From the NCBI RefSeq assembly GCF_017353455.1, contig NZ_JAFMPZ010000103.1:1-44816 (forward strand): a stretch of 44,816 nt of DNA. The letters are read 5' to 3'. Each line of letters begins with the position of its first letter. The first letter of the stretch is position 1. Shown here in pieces: positions 43,345 to 44,816 of the stretch. The position numbers were made by a program, and so were the translations under genes. A model generated the notes under the pieces. The model worked only from the letters and a program-made list of their open reading frames with translations. It did no database searches and had not been told where the DNA came from. This DNA is from Streptomyces laculatispora (lineage in GTDB: Bacteria > Actinomycetota > Actinomycetes > Streptomycetales > Streptomycetaceae).

Positions 43345-44306
43345 TCGCGCCCCATGTCCCTGTGTACGAGCACGGTCTCGATCCCTTCGCTGGCCAGCCG
43401 GGCCGAAAGCTTCTCCGACATGGCCACGGAGCGGTGTTTGCCGCCCGTGCAGCCCACGGCGATGGTCACGTAGCGCTTGCCCTCGCGGCGGTATCCCGCG
43501 GCGATGAGCTGGAGCAGCTCCGTGTACTGGTTGAGGAACTCCTTGGCGCCCGGCTGGTCGAAGACGTACGCGGAGACCTCCTCGTTGAGCCCGGTGAAGG
43601 GGCGCAGTTCGGGGACCCAGTGCGGGTTGGGCAGGAACCGGCAGTCCACCACCAGGTCGGCGTCGACCGGCAGTCCGTACTTGTAGCCGAAGGACATCAC
43701 CGTGGCGCGGAGCTCAGGCTCCTCGTCGCCCGCGAACTGGGCGTCCATCTTGGCGCGCAGCTCGTGCACGTTCAGGCTGGAGGTGTCGATCACCAGGTCG
43801 GCGTCGCCGCGCAGCTCGCGCAGCAGATCGCGCTCGGCGGCGATGCCGTCGACGATGCGGCCGTCGCCCTGGAGGGGGTGCGGGCGCCGGACCGACTCGA
43901 AGCGGCGGACCAGCGCGTCGTCGGAGGACTCCAGGAAAACGATCCGCCTCGTGACGCCCTTGGCCTCCAGGTCCGCGAGGGACTCCCGCAGATTGTCGAA
44001 GAAGCGGCGGCCCCGTACGTCGACGACGACGGCGATCCGGGCCACATTGCCCTGGGACCTGGCGCCGAGCTCCACCATGGTGGGGATCAGCGCGGGCGGC
44101 AGGTTGTCCACGACGAACCAGCCCAGGTCCTCCAGACACTTGGCCGCGGTGCTGCGCCCGGCGCCCGACATACCGGAGATGATCACCAGCTCGGGAATGG
44201 CCGCCGTGCTGTCGCCCGTCTCGGCGGGGATGCCCGTACTCACGTGTCCTGCTCCGTCTGCTCGGTCTGTGCGGTCGTGCCCTTGTTCATGTTCGCGCTC
44301 AGTCAT
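43341..44306 (-). CDS. rapZ: RapZ/YvcJ-family P-loop nucleotide-binding protein
   Basis: A 321-residue protein. Walker A is GMSGAGRST at about residues 45-53. [14 protein letters not shown] and [17 protein letters not shown] follow as in the family. The C-terminal domain is complete ([33 protein letters not shown]). In E. coli RapZ controls GlmS expression through small RNAs and RNase E; in actinobacteria the role is not the same and the target is unknown. The ATG overlaps the uvrC stop as ATGA. Confidence 0.95.
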   Translation of the reverse strand: MTEREHEQGHDRTDRADGAGHVSTGIPAETGDSTAAIPELVIISGMSGAGRSTAAKCLEDLGWFVVDNLPPALIPTMVELGARSQGNVARIAVVVDVRGRRFFDNLRESLADLEAKGVTRRIVFLESSDDALVRRFESVRRPHPLQGDGRIVDGIAAERDLLRELRGDADLVIDTSSLNVHELRAKMDAQFAGDEEPELRATVMSFGYKYGLPVDADLVVDCRFLPNPHWVPELRPFTGLNEEVSAYVFDQPGAKEFLNQYTELLQLIAAGYRREGKRYVTIAVGCTGGKHRSVAMSEKLSARLASEGIETVLVHRDMGRE

Positions 44307-44816
44307 GTCGTACTGCCCCCGTCGTCCTCTTCAATGATCTCTCCTGTGGCCGTGTTCACGGCGGGCGCGGCCGGGGTGGTCGAGGCGAGCGCGACGGCCA
44401 CTGATTCCGCCGTCGTGCGGCCTATCCCCGGAACCTCGCAGATCTCTTCGATTGTCGCCTGCCTCAGCTTCTTCACGGAGCCGAAATGCTTGATCAGGGC
44501 CTGCTTGCGGGTCTCGCCGAGACCGGCGACGGCGTCCAGGGGGCTGGAACGGATGCGCTTGGCCCGTTTGGCGCGCTGGTAGGTGATGGCGAAACGGTGT
44601 GCCTCGTCGCGGATGCGCTGCAGGAGGTAGAGGCCCTCGCTGGAACGGGGCAGGACCACCGGGTCGTCGTCATCGGGCAGCCAGACCTCTTCGAGGCGCT
44701 TGGCGAGGCCGCAGACGGCGATGTCGTCGATCCCCAGCTCGTCCAGCGCCCGCTTGGCCGCGGCGACCTGGGGCTGCCCGCCGTCGACCACGAGGAGCTG
44801 CGGCGGGTAGGCGAAC
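44303..44816 (-). CDS. uvrC: UvrC, excinuclease ABC subunit C, C-terminal part (cut by window edge)
   Basis: The last about 170 residues of UvrC. It begins at the edge with [20 protein letters not shown], part of the RNase H-like endonuclease domain. [20 protein letters not shown] follows, then the tandem helix-hairpin-helix domain ([20 protein letters not shown], then [20 protein letters not shown]). UvrC makes both incisions in nucleotide excision repair. An acidic Ser/Thr tail ([11 protein letters not shown]) ends the protein. About three quarters of the gene lies outside the window. Confidence 0.95.
   Translation of the reverse strand, partial: FAYPPQLLVVDGGQPQVAAAKRALDELGIDDIAVCGLAKRLEEVWLPDDDDPVVLPRSSEGLYLLQRIRDEAHRFAITYQRAKRAKRIRSSPLDAVAGLGETRKQALIKHFGSVKKLRQATIEEICEVPGIGRTTAESVAVALASTTPAAPAVNTATGEIIEEDDGGSTT

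Overview
The window is from a Streptomyces chromosome. Support for this: very high G+C, dense overlapping coding frames, many GTG starts and one TTG start, WhiA (a sporulation regulator), an RbpA-family protein, OpcA next to zwf, and a gene order that I recognise as conserved in streptomycetes (suf operon, cta genes, pentose phosphate operon, pgi, secG-tpiA-pgk-gap, whiA-yvcK-rapZ-uvrC). No tRNA, rRNA, CRISPR array or antibiotic gene cluster is visible.

Layout. Positions 1-14.4 kb are accessory. They hold the start of an SMR efflux gene, a multi-pass membrane protein, a 1538-residue secreted modular serine protease translationally coupled to a small lipoprotein, a phosphotransferase gene bracketed by two decayed mobile-element fragments, a TetR/SDR divergent pair, an AlkB-type dioxygenase, a TetX-like flavin monooxygenase with its own divergent TetR regulator, and a secreted propeller-like protein. 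Positions 14.4-21.1 kb are the SUF iron-sulfur assembly operon, all on the minus strand (sufR-B-D-Rieske-sufC-S-U-T), with a SufR operator and a possible iron box upstream. Positions 21.3-26.1 kb hold an ABC exporter pair, ctaA, a small conserved protein and ctaB, so both heme A biosynthesis enzymes are present. Positions 26.5-33.1 kb are the plus-strand pentose phosphate operon (tkt-tal-zwf-opcA-pgl). From 33.3 kb to the end everything is on the minus strand: pgi with two bacterial PH-domain membrane proteins, an RbpA-like protein, secG, tpiA-pgk-gap, and whiA-yvcK-rapZ-uvrC (uvrC runs off the edge).

How the genes work together. The core half covers central carbon metabolism (glycolytic triose steps and the oxidative and non-oxidative pentose phosphate pathway), Fe-S cluster supply and heme A supply for respiration. 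Strong hairpins separate most transcription units, and many genes inside operons overlap by ATGA, GTGA or TGATG junctions. Several genes show a -10-like TAnnnT box 6-8 nt before the start codon, which suggests leaderless transcripts.

The most unusual locus is 1.5-6.5 kb. It encodes a protease of the S1 family built onto a DNRLRE and Ig-like surface scaffold, with a lipoprotein whose start codon lies one base past the protease stop codon. This could be a surface or contact-acting protease with a dedicated inhibitor or partner, which is a hypothesis, not a demonstrated function.
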